Shown piece after piece: positions 1 through 13,020 of a stretch of 64,000 bases of DNA (its first letter is position 1; each line of letters begins with the position of its first letter). Location of the stretch: the NCBI GenBank assembly GCA_018873245.2, contig JAEMBT020000007.1:5983129-6047128 (forward strand), in the 5' to 3' direction. This DNA comes from Archegozetes longisetosus (taxonomy: Eukaryota; Arthropoda; Arachnida; Sarcoptiformes; Trhypochthoniidae). The notes beneath the pieces are model-generated. The model did no database searches and had not been told where the DNA came from. It worked only from the letters and a program-made list of their open reading frames with translations. Made by a program: the position numbers and the translations under genes.

Positions 1-228
1 ATAAAATATATTATCGACTAAACGAGTAATTTAGGTGTAAAAATAGCCATTCAGCACAACAGCTCAATCAACCAGTCGAAATCTACCTAAAATCTTCATA
101 AAAATATTCAGGTTAAAGCAGCTGAATTCTAGAGCCCTAAATAAATAGGAAAATCTGAAATCCATATCCTTGAAAAATAATTTTTTATGAAATAATTATT
201 CAAATACTATTAATTTAAAATACGACTA

Positions 229-234
229 TTTATT
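229..234 (-). promoter_or_regulatory. Possible polyadenylation signal of the polyketide synthase gene
   Basis: AATAAA on the minus strand, about 175 bases past the stop at 410. Such hexamers are common by chance in AT-rich DNA, so this is tentative. The rest of 1-409 shows no further coding exon and nothing resembling a thioesterase. Confidence 0.35.
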
Positions 235-409
235 ATACAATACTAAAAAGGATCTCATCTAATATTCATTTTAATAGTTTTACACAATATAAGGCAATAG
301 ATAATTGAAGGCTTAATTAAATTGACTACAATCCTTCGATAAATTTTCTCTAAATTAACGAAAATGTTTTAATAGTTTGAAGAACTGATAGATTCTTAAA
401 GTTTAACTT

Positions 410-3400
410 TTAATTGATGTTGAGTGACTTCTTGAAGTTCTCAATTTTAGTTTTAACGCTTTGCAGATCATCTACGAATACAAGATATAGTGAGAAACAC
501 ATGCTTTACTTTTGCTTATGGCAACAAATAGATACCGTTTTGATATTCTTTAATCTGTCGAATGGTTATCAGCTTAATTTGATCAGTTGTTAGATTGACT
601 TCATATTCCCTCTCGATTCTTTGTTGCACTTCAACAGCTAAAATAGATTCCATACCAACGTCTCCAAGAGTCAAATTATCGGGCAATGAAGTCATATCTA
701 TTCCTATTCCATGCCAAATGTGATTCTTAACACTATCCACTGATGAAGATATTAATTAATTAATTAACTAATTAATTATGAGCCAATGACGAGCTTATTT
801 TCAATAGATTTCAACTAAAATAGTCCATCAATATTTCAAATACTATAGTATCTCAATATAAGAAGTGTGTGGTTCTATTTCCGAGCTTAAAATCTAATTT
901 CATTTACGCTCACATTTCAAGTTGGTAATTGTTAAGATTGAAATGTGTCAAACACTCCTGATTTAAAGCTTCAAATAAGTTGTTCTCAAGTTACGAATTA
1001 TCACTTATGAACGTGATTCTCAATAATAGAGGTCTAAGTTTGGCAGTAAAGCCAAAATTGTTTGTATGATCATAAGAAACAGTTTTTATAAAAGCTCTGT
1101 TTTCGATAAAGGAACATAAGTTGGGAAACTTACACGACTGTTGAGATCCTTCTAGTCTAATAATAGAGGATACAATTGCATGTCGACAGTGAAGAAATCG
1201 ATCTAAAACTTGCAAACAGGAAGGAATTCTTTGTGTATTGATAACCATTCCAATGCTGGTCAGATCAATTTTTTCATTCTGAGCCCAAAGACCAACATCA
1301 CCAATAGGTCCGTATTGTATGGCCAGTCCGTGGTAACCATCACGTCTTCTATTCTCGCAAATATGCTCCATGACAGAGTTGGCGTAACCGTAATTGCTCT
1401 GGCCAAAAAACCCCCGACTCGATGTTTGAGACGAAAAGGCCACAAAATAGTCTAATTTTGGGCACGATTTTCGAGTGACAGCATCTAAAAAGCCCAATGC
1501 GTCTACTTTCGGAGCGCAGACTTTCGCGAAGGTGGCTGCAGTTTGATCTTCGATGAAGGCATCGTGTAGTACAGCCGCAAAATGAAATACACCACCGATG
1601 GGACCTAAACTACTGGCCTCGGTTACCAAACGTTCAGCGCCTATGATTGATGAGGGATCGGACGTCGATATGTTAACGATTGTATTTTTTCGTTCATCAT
1701 TCTTGACAACGTTTGCGATGCGTTTAACGAATATGTATTGATAATCATTTTTAATACCTAAAAAATACTCTTAATACTCAAATTTCGAAAAAAATCTATT
1801 TGAGATACTAACCACTTCTAGAAACTAAGACTAATTTTCTTGCACCTCTGGTCACCATCCAATATGCAACCTCAAGACCTAATCCTCCCAAACCACCAAC
1901 AAGTACATAAACCTTATTGGAGTCGAACCAACTCTTAGCGTTTGCCGTTATTGTGATAGGTTTAGTATTAAGAGTTGTTTTTCCGAACGGCTCCTCGTCT
2001 CTAATCTTAATCAGAACTTTTCCAATACTTTGACTACTATTTAAGTGACGGAAAGCTTTATCAATGCATTCATACTTAAAAACCGTCTATTTATTGGTTG
2101 AACACAACCTAAAACCGAAAGAAATTAACTAAATAACATATAAAAGTTAGCCTTTAAATACAAACCATTTTCTACTCCTTCACAAAACCATTTTTCAAAA
2201 CGTTTAAATATTTTCGATATAAAATTTTTAAGAGTACTATCACTTAAAATCGAAAATATATTATAGTAGAGAGTGTTACTTAGTAATTGAATATTAAGTG
2301 TCTGATCGTAATTATCGATTTCGATATAACGGCCATATTTGGCAACTATTTCATAACTGGAGACCAATTTATCGCTCGACAAACAGCTGAAGACTACATC
2401 AACTCCATTGTCGTTAGTTGCAATTAGTATTTCGTCAACCAAATTCGGATCATTTGAATTAAAAATATGATTGTCTAGTATTTCATATTTTTCTCTTAAG
2501 AATCTTCTCTTAGCTTCAGTAGAAGCAGTTGTAAATATTCTGCAGTTCATTCGTTTACAAACTTGTATTGCAGTCAAACCGTTGGCATTAGTTCCGGGAT
2601 GTATGAAAACAGTTTCACCTAAAAATGTAATACAATAAAATAAGAGAAGACTTAACTAATAATTTGATTGCTATGAAAAACAGGATAAGTGTATGCAACC
2701 TTAATAGTCATTTAATCTGTTCTTTAAAAGCTAACTCCGTTTGTTCACTAGCATTTGTTCTAACTTAATAAATGATTCTTCCTTGTTTCAAACGATACAA
2801 ACCTTCTTCAAGTTGTGCTCTATAGATAAGGCTATACCAAACAGAAAAATATCCGCTTATAGTGGAGGTTCCTTCATCCATAGACCATTTGTCCGGTATA
2901 TTAATCAATAAATTCTTGTTAATATTAATTGAAGTCGCGATTGATTTTCCACTCGATATCCCCATAACCCTCTCTCTGGTGTCACTTCTACGACCAGCGA
3001 ATTCAAAACCAATCGCTCTATCAACCAAGTCTCTGCCCAAATTTCCTAAAATACAATCAGAGCTTTATAAATAGAATAACTGAAACATCAGTACCTGAAG
3101 CGACCGCTAAATCCTTATAATCAATACCAGAGTAATAGATCTTAACATTAACTTCTTCTTCAGAAACGTTATCCAAAGTAGACAAATCGAACCATTTAAT
3201 GCTAGATAAGTCACCCTTTTCTACAACATCCAAATAGGCTTCTGTTGTCTCGACCTTATCATAATTTGTCTCCAAATTCAAGAGCCTGTAAGTACCCCAG
3301 CAGTTATCACGATGAATGTTAATCACTAAGTCATTTCTCAACAAACGATTAAATGGTTCTTTGTTGAAATCTATGGGCATTTCAAGCTTTCCGTCACTGA

Positions 3401-6400
3401 GTATACACCTGAATCGATCTCCTCCGGATTCTTGTCGCAAGCAATTAACTAAACCTATTATACCATTCAAATTGCTGTCATTGGCGAAAAGCCAAACATT
3501 TTCATTAGGCGGTCTCTCTTTATATTCAGCGAATTTGCGTTTCAGTTCTTCGACCCATTCATCATATTTACCGAATTTGACTTCAACTACTGCCTGATTA
3601 TTGGGGGATAAGTTTTTGCTTACTTTACGTAATAGTACAACAGTTGACGAAATCGAATCAGACTTTCGACTAATTAGACTAAAGTTTGCGATTTTTGCAT
3701 AGTTTTCAAAAGCCAAAAGTCGTTCGCTTAGAGTTAAATTAGTTATATGTTTGCCTAATGAGAACAAGTTCAAGAAAATCATTCGGTAAATAATTATGTG
3801 AAAAAATGACTTTTTTGATGGCATAAATGTTTTTCTGTTTGAAAATAGTTTTAAACTAAACTTTTCTGTTGATATAATACCTGAAAGCTGACCCAACATT
3901 CTTTCAGCCGATGATAAGTGAGTGCGGAATACTCCTAAGACAAAACCACCATCTCTTACGTTATTATAGATTTCATTTGTGAAACTTTCAAAACTAATGT
4001 CCCACAAATCAGTAGAGTCCTTATAGATCAACAAATCGACCGGAGCCGAAAGAGTAGGAAAATGAACTTTATTTAGATCCCAATTAATCAGTTTATAGCC
4101 GCTATTCTGTATATCTTGTGGTAAATTCTTGATATTCTTATTAGCGATAGTATAGTCGACAACAAGCGGGTAATGAAAATAAAATCCCATATTATATAAG
4201 ACGTCTTTAGCCATAATAGCATTGCCTGTGTTTAATTCGGCAATACTTATATTCCTCTGATTGTTCTCATTCACAATATCTAGCACCGATCTCATTAGTC
4301 GTTCATTACTTGATGTCAGGTTCAAAACATCCAGAGACAAGTCATAATTATTATCAACGATCAACTTTTTAATACTTTGTTCATCGAATTTTCTATCATT
4401 AGTCAAGTTTCCGTTTTCGTCAAAAACACTAATCAAAAGTTTTAATAGAATTTGATTATCACTTTTGGGAAATAAAAATAATTTATTCAACTTTTCGTTA
4501 TCATTATTGTTGTTGCTTCTATCCTCTGATTTTTTGAAAGTTTGTACCAATTTCTGAACTATTAGATCACAAGAAGCGATATAATCAGTCAATTGTTTTG
4601 CATAAATTTCTTCGATAGCGTTGTCTTCAATATTAGGTACAAATTCATATTTTTCCATCTGGACGGCTCTCAAAATGTTTTTAAAAGGAATATTTGCAAA
4701 CTTCAAGCCCTTTAATTCAATACCTTTGATAAAAACTAAGATTTAGAATAACTTAAGAGAAAGTTAACAAACTTGCTGTCGATATACCTCTAGATATAAC
4801 ACATTTAAGATTGGCGTCTGTTATAACTGAAAGTAATTCTTGTAACTTAGAAACTGTTTGTTGAGCTGATTCTTGTTCAGAGTCATTATCTACTGAGCCA
4901 ATAGTTTCTTTACTGGTCCTGTTGAATAAGATCCTTGGATCGCATTTAAGTGATGACAAACTTTGGGAGACATAAATAGATCGATTCGTAGTGTGTGTTA
5001 AGTATAATTGTATCATTGATTCAACGAATATAATCAAATTGCCATCCCATTTAACTTTAGAATAGGACTTATCGAACCCGTTGTACTGTACTTCTTGTAT
5101 TTGTCGAAATTTCGGTCCGTAATCAAAACCGCGGACATTCAGCTCAGTGTAGAAGTTATTTGTGTCCAGTTTATGGCTTTTCCTTAAGAAAGAAACGAAA
5201 TTTATAGAATATTTTAATAATTTGTAGTCTTTTTATCAGTGATGAAGAGAGTAAGCATGTCCGAAAACTTTCAGACACTAAAGATTTTTATACTCTTATA
5301 ACTTATTCACCAGTTATTCAATTATCTGAATAAAAGAGTTATAATCTTAAGTTAAACTGTTCTGAATAGTTAAAGATAAAACAGGATATGGAAACCAATT
5401 GAATTCTGTATTAGTTGAGATTATTAAACGACAGAAATTTATTTCAGTTATTTTAAAAGAATTTCTATTCTGGAAAAATATTCATAATATGAACTTTCAA
5501 ATTCGAAAGCTATTCAAAACTTGATTTAAGTGAAGAATGTTCGGTAGACTTGTCATTTAATAGGAAGTTACAGTACTCAAGTTTTATCGAGGATATCGAA
5601 TATTTTCGATCAATTCAAAAAGTGATTTCTAACTCTTATTTTGAAGCTTAAAATATAACACAGGTTAACATCACCTGATAGGAGGAAAACTCATAAAGAG
5701 CTCAAAACATCTATTTGCTAAAATAAGCGAAAGATTGTAAAGATTGTTGCGATTAATGCTCAGTAATAACGCTCATAAGACTGATGTTGATCAGGATATT
5801 ACATAGCCTTAAAAAAATTCGAATGTGAGCAAGACTTTCAACAGTACGAGCACAGTTCTCAGCCTAGGCTTAACATTTCATACCAGGTCTCGTCACTAAG
5901 TTCAAGTTGTCGATTAACCAAATTCTGATATTGAAACGAATTGTCCTCGGGAACATAAATACGACCCGAAGCTGCGACATGACTACCATCAAGTACCACG
6001 AACTCTCCAGTCGGATCCAAGAGCTTAACAGTGAGCTTGACTTCAGTGTCTTCAGAAAGCAGTGTTAGACGTTTAAACTGTACGTTCTCGAAGACAACCG
6101 GAAATTCAAACCAATTTTGACCACGAGTTACAGCGAGTCTTCTCCAGGCCATCATCAGATATCCAGTTGCTGGAAAAACACATTTGCCATCAAAAGCATG
6201 ATCTTTAAGGAACTGTTGGTCAGGATGTGATAGCGAAAATCTTTGAACAAAATCAGAAGCAGTCGCCTGAGAATGATGTTCAGGATATTTCTTAACCGCA
6301 AATGACTTGCTGTGATCCCATTTCATGAGAGATGATATGGATTGTGTACTTCTAGCCACAGGCCATTCAACAGTAGGATATAATCGGCTGATGTTCGGAT

Positions 6401-9400
6401 TGACTCCCAACTGATACATCTGTCCGATGGCTGTTATAAACATCTCGAGATTTCCTGCATTGTTGTTGCGCTTGAGAAGTCCGATGTATTGAGCTGAAGG
6501 CAAACTTCGCTTGAAGATAGCACTGAAGAGTGCATGTGGTGCCAGTTCTATAATAATAGCATCTTTTGGGATATATCTACTCGAATCGTGAAACAATACT
6601 GGACTTATCAGGTTATTAACGAAATAGTTGGCCGATGCATAAATTGCTTTATCAGTAGTCCATTCACTTTCAGCTATTGAGGTCGATATCCACTTACTAC
6701 TTCTTGGTTTCGGATCAGTAATTACCGATCTCAGAACTTCAGTCATTTTTTCAGCCGTCGCTAATAACAGTGGACAATGGAATGGAATATTAGCACATTG
6801 GACCTCACGAGCGAAGATATTCTCAGATACTAGTTGTTCAACAAATTTGTCTACTAAATCATAGGCTCCAGAAATAGTTACCGAATCTATAGAATTATGA
6901 CAAGCTGTGTAGACACCGGTCGGACAGCGACTTTTGGTCTCTTCCCACGTGAGTCCGATTGCAGCCATCATACCGTGCTCGACATTTGCGTCTTTGATAG
7001 CTTTTCCTCTCCAGTAAGAAGTGATGATCGCCTGCTCGTGACTCAGGCATCCGTCCACATAAGCGCAAGCTATTTCTCCGAATGAGTGACCGATCATGTA
7101 GTCAGGAGTTATACCTAATTCGGCGAAGACATCGACTAATGCCACCTGCATTGAAGTAATTGCAACAAAATGGTGTATCTTTTCTTCCAATGCTTTCGGA
7201 TGATCAGATAGTAAGACATATAGTAAGTCAACACCGAATTGTTTTAAAATATTGGCCGATTTATGTATTGACTTATAAAAGATCTCGATGTCCATTAAAG
7301 ACTTAGCCATTGCTGTCCATTGACTACCCATCCCTGAGAAGAAGTAACAGATCGGACGCTTCGCGTTCTCTACTTTGGATATCTTTTGGCTGTATTGATA
7401 ATTATTATCTGTTTTCTTGATTACGAGTGAACCCCGATATGGAAAACCTGATGAATAAATCGATGGCAATGGATTCATAACGTCTTCAATTAATGCTAAG
7501 AAATCTCTTGTAATTTTCTGTGGGTTCTTCTCAATGAATTCAAAAATATGACTAACTGCTTCTTCAGTTCGGCCACAAACATTGACTAAACGAGGGATTC
7601 TGTCAGCAATCTCCAAGCCGTCAACTGATAAATCTTTGTCGTTTGGCTTAAGCAGCGCATGGCTGTTAACACCACCGATTCCGAAAGAATTCACTCCTAA
7701 TTATGACAAAACAAAACTAAGTTTCTTGTCCACGAAATTAAACCTTTATTAAGTTTTAAAATGCTATTATCTAAGAAAATTTTATCATCTCTATTACACA
7801 AGTGTATAGGCTTATTTTCTAAATTAAAATTTTGGATTAAATAAAGCTTTTAATAAGTTTCAAAAGACTCATTATAATAACCAAAATTCATAAATTCTTT
7901 CTTATTTTTGAACAATTTTTTGAAAAGATCAAACGATAAAGCTAATACTTTTATTGTTGGAAAGATAATTTCCGAAAATTTATTTACCTGCAATCCCAGG
8001 CTCATAATCAGTATTTTCAGTGACGGGAACCAGTGGTGGAACCATTTCAGCAATTTCTGACTTCAAAGTTTTGAGATTAAGATTAGCTGGAATTCTCTTG
8101 TTCTCATAAACAATCAACAGTTTGATGAGCGAAGCCACACCTGAAGCTCCTTCTCCGTGGCCGATGTTACTTTTCAACAGACCGATCGGTAATTTAGTTT
8201 TCCTATCCTTACAATAGGCATCAAATATGGCTCTCGCTTCTTGAGAATCACCAACTTTAGTACCGGTTCCGTGACTCTCAAAATAGTTAACATCATGTGG
8301 GTTAATGCCCGCTTCGGTGTAAGTTGTTACCATTAAGTTGTACTGACTTTCAGTTGACGGAAGAACATTCCCGAAATTTTATACCCATCGATATTAGTGC
8401 GTGAATGAAGAATTGTTGCGTAAATACGTTTAGAGTCACGTTTCCTCTGCAAAAAAAGACTGGCCACCGTTTCGCCGCGAACATAGCCGTTCGCGTCCTG
8501 ATCCCAGACTCGAGACATGCCTTTCAAATAGTATGACAGAAATTATGAATTTTATTTGACTTTATTATGTAGAAACAATTAATCATCGAAATCAGTTAGA
8601 TTTAGTTCATTTTCATAATCTGAAAACTATAGGTTTTAATGCTTTTGCACTCAACTTTTTCGTTATTACTCGCGTTGCAAAGCACATCCATTTAGAAGCG
8701 CAAGGGCTCTCAGTTATTCTTAAGGACCAGAGTAAATTTAGACTTATTCAGGTTGAAGATTTAAAGGAATTTAAGTTTTCACTCACTTAACAGTAATATA
8801 ACGATGCTTTTAGCATAGAGTTCGGCCCATATTGTATAAATCACTCTTTACAATACTAATTTATTAGTTTAAGTTAAGATTGGATCTACCTTTGTCTGTA
8901 TTGTCTAACTTTAAGCTTAACTTGAACATAAACGTAACTAGTAACAATTCAGATGGTATATCACACTAAAACATAAAACTGAATAACTTTATGACTAAAT
9001 TTTCTATTTAATGCAACTCCACAATGATTGAATTTCAACGTGGATTGAGTGTAAGTTTTGAGTGGACTAAAACCTAATTAAACTATCTGCATTAATACTA
9101 CCTTGACATTTACATCATCTATTGATGAATTAATTTAAAATTAGAATATGCTTTGGTTTCCTGTTGATGTTGGGTTTAGGTGATAGAAACTCATGTTGTT
9201 CCTATAACAATGTTTTACTATTTCTAGTCTGCTATGTGTGTTATTTCCCTTACTTAGCTTAATTGAGCATACCATCATTACTATTTTTGCATCTAACATG
9301 TAAGTTAGATTAGTTAAGAGAAATAGCACGTGCGGCACACTAGAAATAGGAAAACTTCGTAGTGATAATGAAATGACTCTATAATACCCAAACCCTATAT

Positions 9401-11300
9401 CAACCATAAACCGAAGTATAACCTAAAATTGTTTTAGTTTCTATGCATACCTTCTTTCGATGAGAGATTATTAATCTGAAAGATATGATTAGTAAATGGC
9501 TGTAAAATAATGTTGACCCCAGCTACAATGGCCTGATCGCATTTGCCTAGTCTTAGATCAGTAACCGCAATATCGAGTGCGACCATAGACGCAGCACAAG
9601 CCACATCGATAGACATTGAGGGTCCGTGAAAATCAAACACGAATGAGACTCTATTGGCATAGAATGCTTTAGAACTACCCTGAAACCAAAGCAAAGATTC
9701 TACTTTAGACGACTGCAGATCTTCTTGTACTTGTTGTGGTATTCCGTCTGGCATCGCAACCGATGTATAGCCCACGTAAACACCTGTATTACTTCCTCGA
9801 AGTGTCTGAGGATTTATTCCTTAAAATAGATAGTTTAAAATTTGAATAAATACATTCAGTTCAATATATTTTAGGTTAGATGAGAGCTTAGTCTTTCATT
9901 ATATTCCCAATCTGTTTGGAATATTTCCGTTCTTTATGTTTTAATCAAATGTATTCAAACCAGAGTTCAATACTTGTGTGGTAATATTTTTTCGTGTATC
10001 GCCTGTTATTTGTGATATGAGGTTACACGATTATATGCCGCTTGCGCGAAAGTCGTTTAAGCGAAAGCCACTTAAGAGAAAAGTCATTTGAGCGAAAGTC
10101 TTTTGCGCGAAAGCTTTTAAGCGAAATTTATTACTTATAACTTTGCTAAATCATTTTTATAAAGAGGCTATGGAGTACCTTTTAAATCAATCTTAATTTC
10201 AAGGCATTCTTTGGTACAATATATAGAGATAAAAAATAACTTAAATAAGAAACATTTATCATTTAATAATATTCATAATGTAATACAAAACAATCAAGTA
10301 GGAAGAAATAGAATGTAATTTGTGACTCAATTAAATATTACATGTGAAGTAGCATCTAAAAATTCAAGAATAGTAGATCTGCTATTTGAATAAGGACTAG
10401 TCTCTCAATTTTCTAGTTAATTATGGCTCTAAATAAGAAAATATAAACAGGTATTAGAATCATTGTAAATAAAATATTTTTCGCTGAAATGAATTTCGCT
10501 TAAATATAATTTCACTTAAGTAGCTTTCGCTCAACTGCTTTCGCGCGAGTGGGTTTCGCCTAAATGGGTTTCGCTCAAGTGGTAAGACACCAGGTTACAC
10601 ATGAAGATTAACTTTATTACCATATTACTCAGAAACTTAACAGTCCTCGACAACTACCACAAGTGATGTATTGTCATGGGATGCTTTCGATCAGATCATG
10701 ATATATTTTATACTAAGAAGCTTATCATATATATATATATATATAACCAAAGAAGCAAATAAGAAAATGAAATTTGGAGAGATATTGATGAATATTACAG
10801 ATAGACTGACACAGCAACGGCCTTTTTGTTGTTGCCATCGAGGATTATCAAATTTCAAGTTTATATTTAGGTAGAAAAATTTTAATAATGCAAATAATTC
10901 ATAGCTACCAGCATCACAAATAGCTTCATAAGTAGTTTCCAAAAGAATCCTGGCCTGCGGGTCAACTTCATCGGCGACTTTCGGTACAATACCAAAAAAT
11001 GTTGAGTCAAATTTATTTATTTCTTTCAATTTAGCCATACGTGAACTCATTCCATGTAAATCTAAATTTTTAATTATAAAATATCCTTCAAAACTAAATC
11101 TTAAACTCAAAAAGTGTTTAGTCAAAAGAAAATTTACGCATAGGCCACCGCCGATCATCTGCAGTAATCATATCGACATTATTATACAAATTATCTCGAA
11201 ACTCATCTATTGTGTCGGACTCAGGAAACCGTCCACTAATGCCACTGATAACAATTTCATCTTTTATTATCGTTAGCGGAATTACACTTCTATTTTCCAT
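410..11300 (-). CDS. Animal FAS-like polyketide synthase, no thioesterase (KS-MAT-DH-psiMT-ER-KR-ACP)
   Basis: Seen: 13 exons with GT-AG borders, high to low: 11138-11300, 10909-11061, 9451-9819, 7988-8520, 5875-7696, 4788-5182, 3095-4723, 2803-3045, 2166-2618, 1813-2108, 1134-1757, 536-739, 410-471. The start is the ATG at 11300. KS has its Cys (DVACAAS) and both His (HGTGT, NIGHGE). MAT has GHSFGE, YWRG and PFH. DH has [11 protein letters not shown] degenerate methyltransferase follows, then ER, KR (GGLGGLG, YGYAN) and ACP (GMESI). Translation stops 20 codons after the ACP exon, so no thioesterase follows. Family knowledge: such cytosolic multienzymes build acyl or polyketide chains from malonyl- or methylmalonyl-CoA. 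Odd points: single-base frame breaks near 8366 and 2085, ESMIQ where FASN has DxxxQ in DH, and GTNANG in place of the ER glycine loop. Inference: an AFPK-type enzyme; a divergent FASN paralogue is the alternative. Confidence 0.85.
8521..9450 (-). other. Large intron 3 of the polyketide synthase gene
   Basis: The donor GTATGC follows the exon ending SSKEG and the acceptor TTGAAAG precedes MSRVWDQ. Both join in frame and restore the KS alignment. No coding homology or repeat was recognised inside. An 88-codon open frame at 9141-9407 has no recognisable motif and is treated as chance. Confidence 0.6.
10029..10591. mobile_element. Non-autonomous Mutator-like element in intron 2 of the polyketide synthase
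   Basis: AGGTTACAC occurs at 10020-10028 and again at 10592-10600, a 9-bp direct repeat. Between these copies the ends are inverted relative to each other: GCCGCTTGCGCGAAA on the left and, read from the other strand, ACCACTTGAGCGAAA on the right. Each end carries several degenerate GCGAAA/CTTAAG units, so the termini are tandem inverted arrays. A 9-bp duplication is typical of Mutator-like elements. There is no open reading frame inside. The host intron is about 1.09 kb, so the element makes up roughly half of it. Confidence 0.72.
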
Positions 11301-13020
11301 TTTTGACACTTTAATGGTAGGAAATTAATAAAGACACAAAAGTAATATAATCATATGCTTCAAATACTTGAGAAGAGCCTTCGAAGTTATCTATGTGCAC
11401 TGACTCCTCACTGGAGAGTCTGTTTTCAAAGTTTTTGGTCACACTCTTAAGAAAAAACCATATTTTTTCACACATTCAAACAACGAATACATATTCTTAT
11501 TTTATGCACATAATTCAGCAAGTTTAAGTTTAAATCAAAGTTTATTTTATAATAATATGAGAAAAATTAAAATTTAGCAACAAATGAAATCCTTTGTTGA
11601 AAATTGTGGGAAAATTTGCATTAGAAGAGAAAATTGTGTTTTGAAACTTGTGAGTTCGACCTCAGCTCTTTATCTCTCGTTTATTTGCTTATGCTTTAAA
11701 TATGAATCGATTTTGTGTCTCTAAGATCTTCAGTACAATCATTTCGATAATCAAAGTCATTGAATAACCAAAATAACTGCTATCTCTGATTTTTTAACAC
11801 ATTTTCGGCATATTTGCAAGTTTTTACTGTCAAAAAGCACTTTAAGATTCCAATCTAATGGTTTTCAACTATTGGATAGAAATTAGATCTACCAATTTTG
11901 CCTATAAAATTTGACGATAAATTTAAATTAGAATAGAGTTTCTTATGTGCAAAAAACTTTTCTTGATTCTTTCATATAAAAACTGTTGTACATTAGAAAT
12001 TATCTTTATTTTTTAAATTTATAATAAAACTATAATCTAATATAATATTAGCATTTTTGCAACTAGATAAGATTTGAGTTAAATTACTGAGTGTTTTTGA
12101 TAAGAGTTAGATATTAGATAAAACTTGGAAATATTTTGTCACTAGTGTCGGCTTTGAGATAAATTATGATATTTCTGCGAACTGTCACTCGTTTCAATGC
12201 AAATTAAAGTTATAAAAATTGCTTAAAAATAAGTCAGATATAATTTGAACTTATTCAAAAGAGCATTATTGCAAAACAAGGGTAGTAAAGAGTTGACTAA
12301 GCTAGATTTTGCTAAGATAATGAAATCAGATATAAATCGTATAGAGTTTCTGTAGCAAAGTCCTAACGAGTTTTCAAATGATTGACATTTTTTTAAACAA
12401 GAAACTGAATAAGTTTGATCTAGCGATTGAAAAAACTAATAAGCGCCAAAAAGCCACTGCGAATTTTGTTGTGTGACAAGAAATTATCTCCTAAAATAGA
12501 TGAGTATCAAGTCTTCCTCAAACTTGAAGGATTCTAGGAACCATAAATCTATGTCTTCTGAACCTGTGCCACAGAGCTCAAAGTTTAAATGTGAGACGGA
12601 TAGCATTTTTCGATCATATTATCATCTCATGGCTTAAGGTCAACTAAGAGTGACAGATACACTGGCACATAAACATAACAAGCTTAAACAAAATTGTTAA
12701 ACAGGATCAGTCTCTACAAAGTTCTGGACAAAAACAAGATCAACAACTTAACCAGCGATCGATCGTTTAGATCAGAGTTTCTATTCAACGAAAATGATTT
12801 CTAATTGTCTAAGATACCAGATAAAATATGAAAATCAAAACACGAGAAACTTATCTTTTTCAAAGAATATATTTGTTTTAATTAAAATCAAATAAAATGA
12901 AAGAGAATATATAAACTATATTTGAGTCTATTATCAAAATAACTTATGATCAATTAAATGGTCAAATATGTTATAACTTAAACTTTATAAGATTGCATAT
13001 AAAAATAGAGTTAATTTCAA
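11301..13020. other. Spacer upstream of the polyketide synthase and downstream of MAM copy A
   Basis: AT-rich with no supported exon on either strand. It should hold the promoter of the minus-strand synthase, just above 11300, and the 3' end of MAM copy A, just below 13021. I could not pick a TATA box or initiator with confidence. Confidence 0.5.

Noticed and set aside
2080..8370. Calling the polyketide synthase a pseudogene because of two frame breaks
   Set aside because: All splice sites and nearly all catalytic motifs are intact, and both breaks fit one-base losses seen across the whole window.
9141..9407. 88-codon minus-strand frame inside synthase intron 3
   Set aside because: The flanking exons splice across it in frame and it has no recognisable motif.
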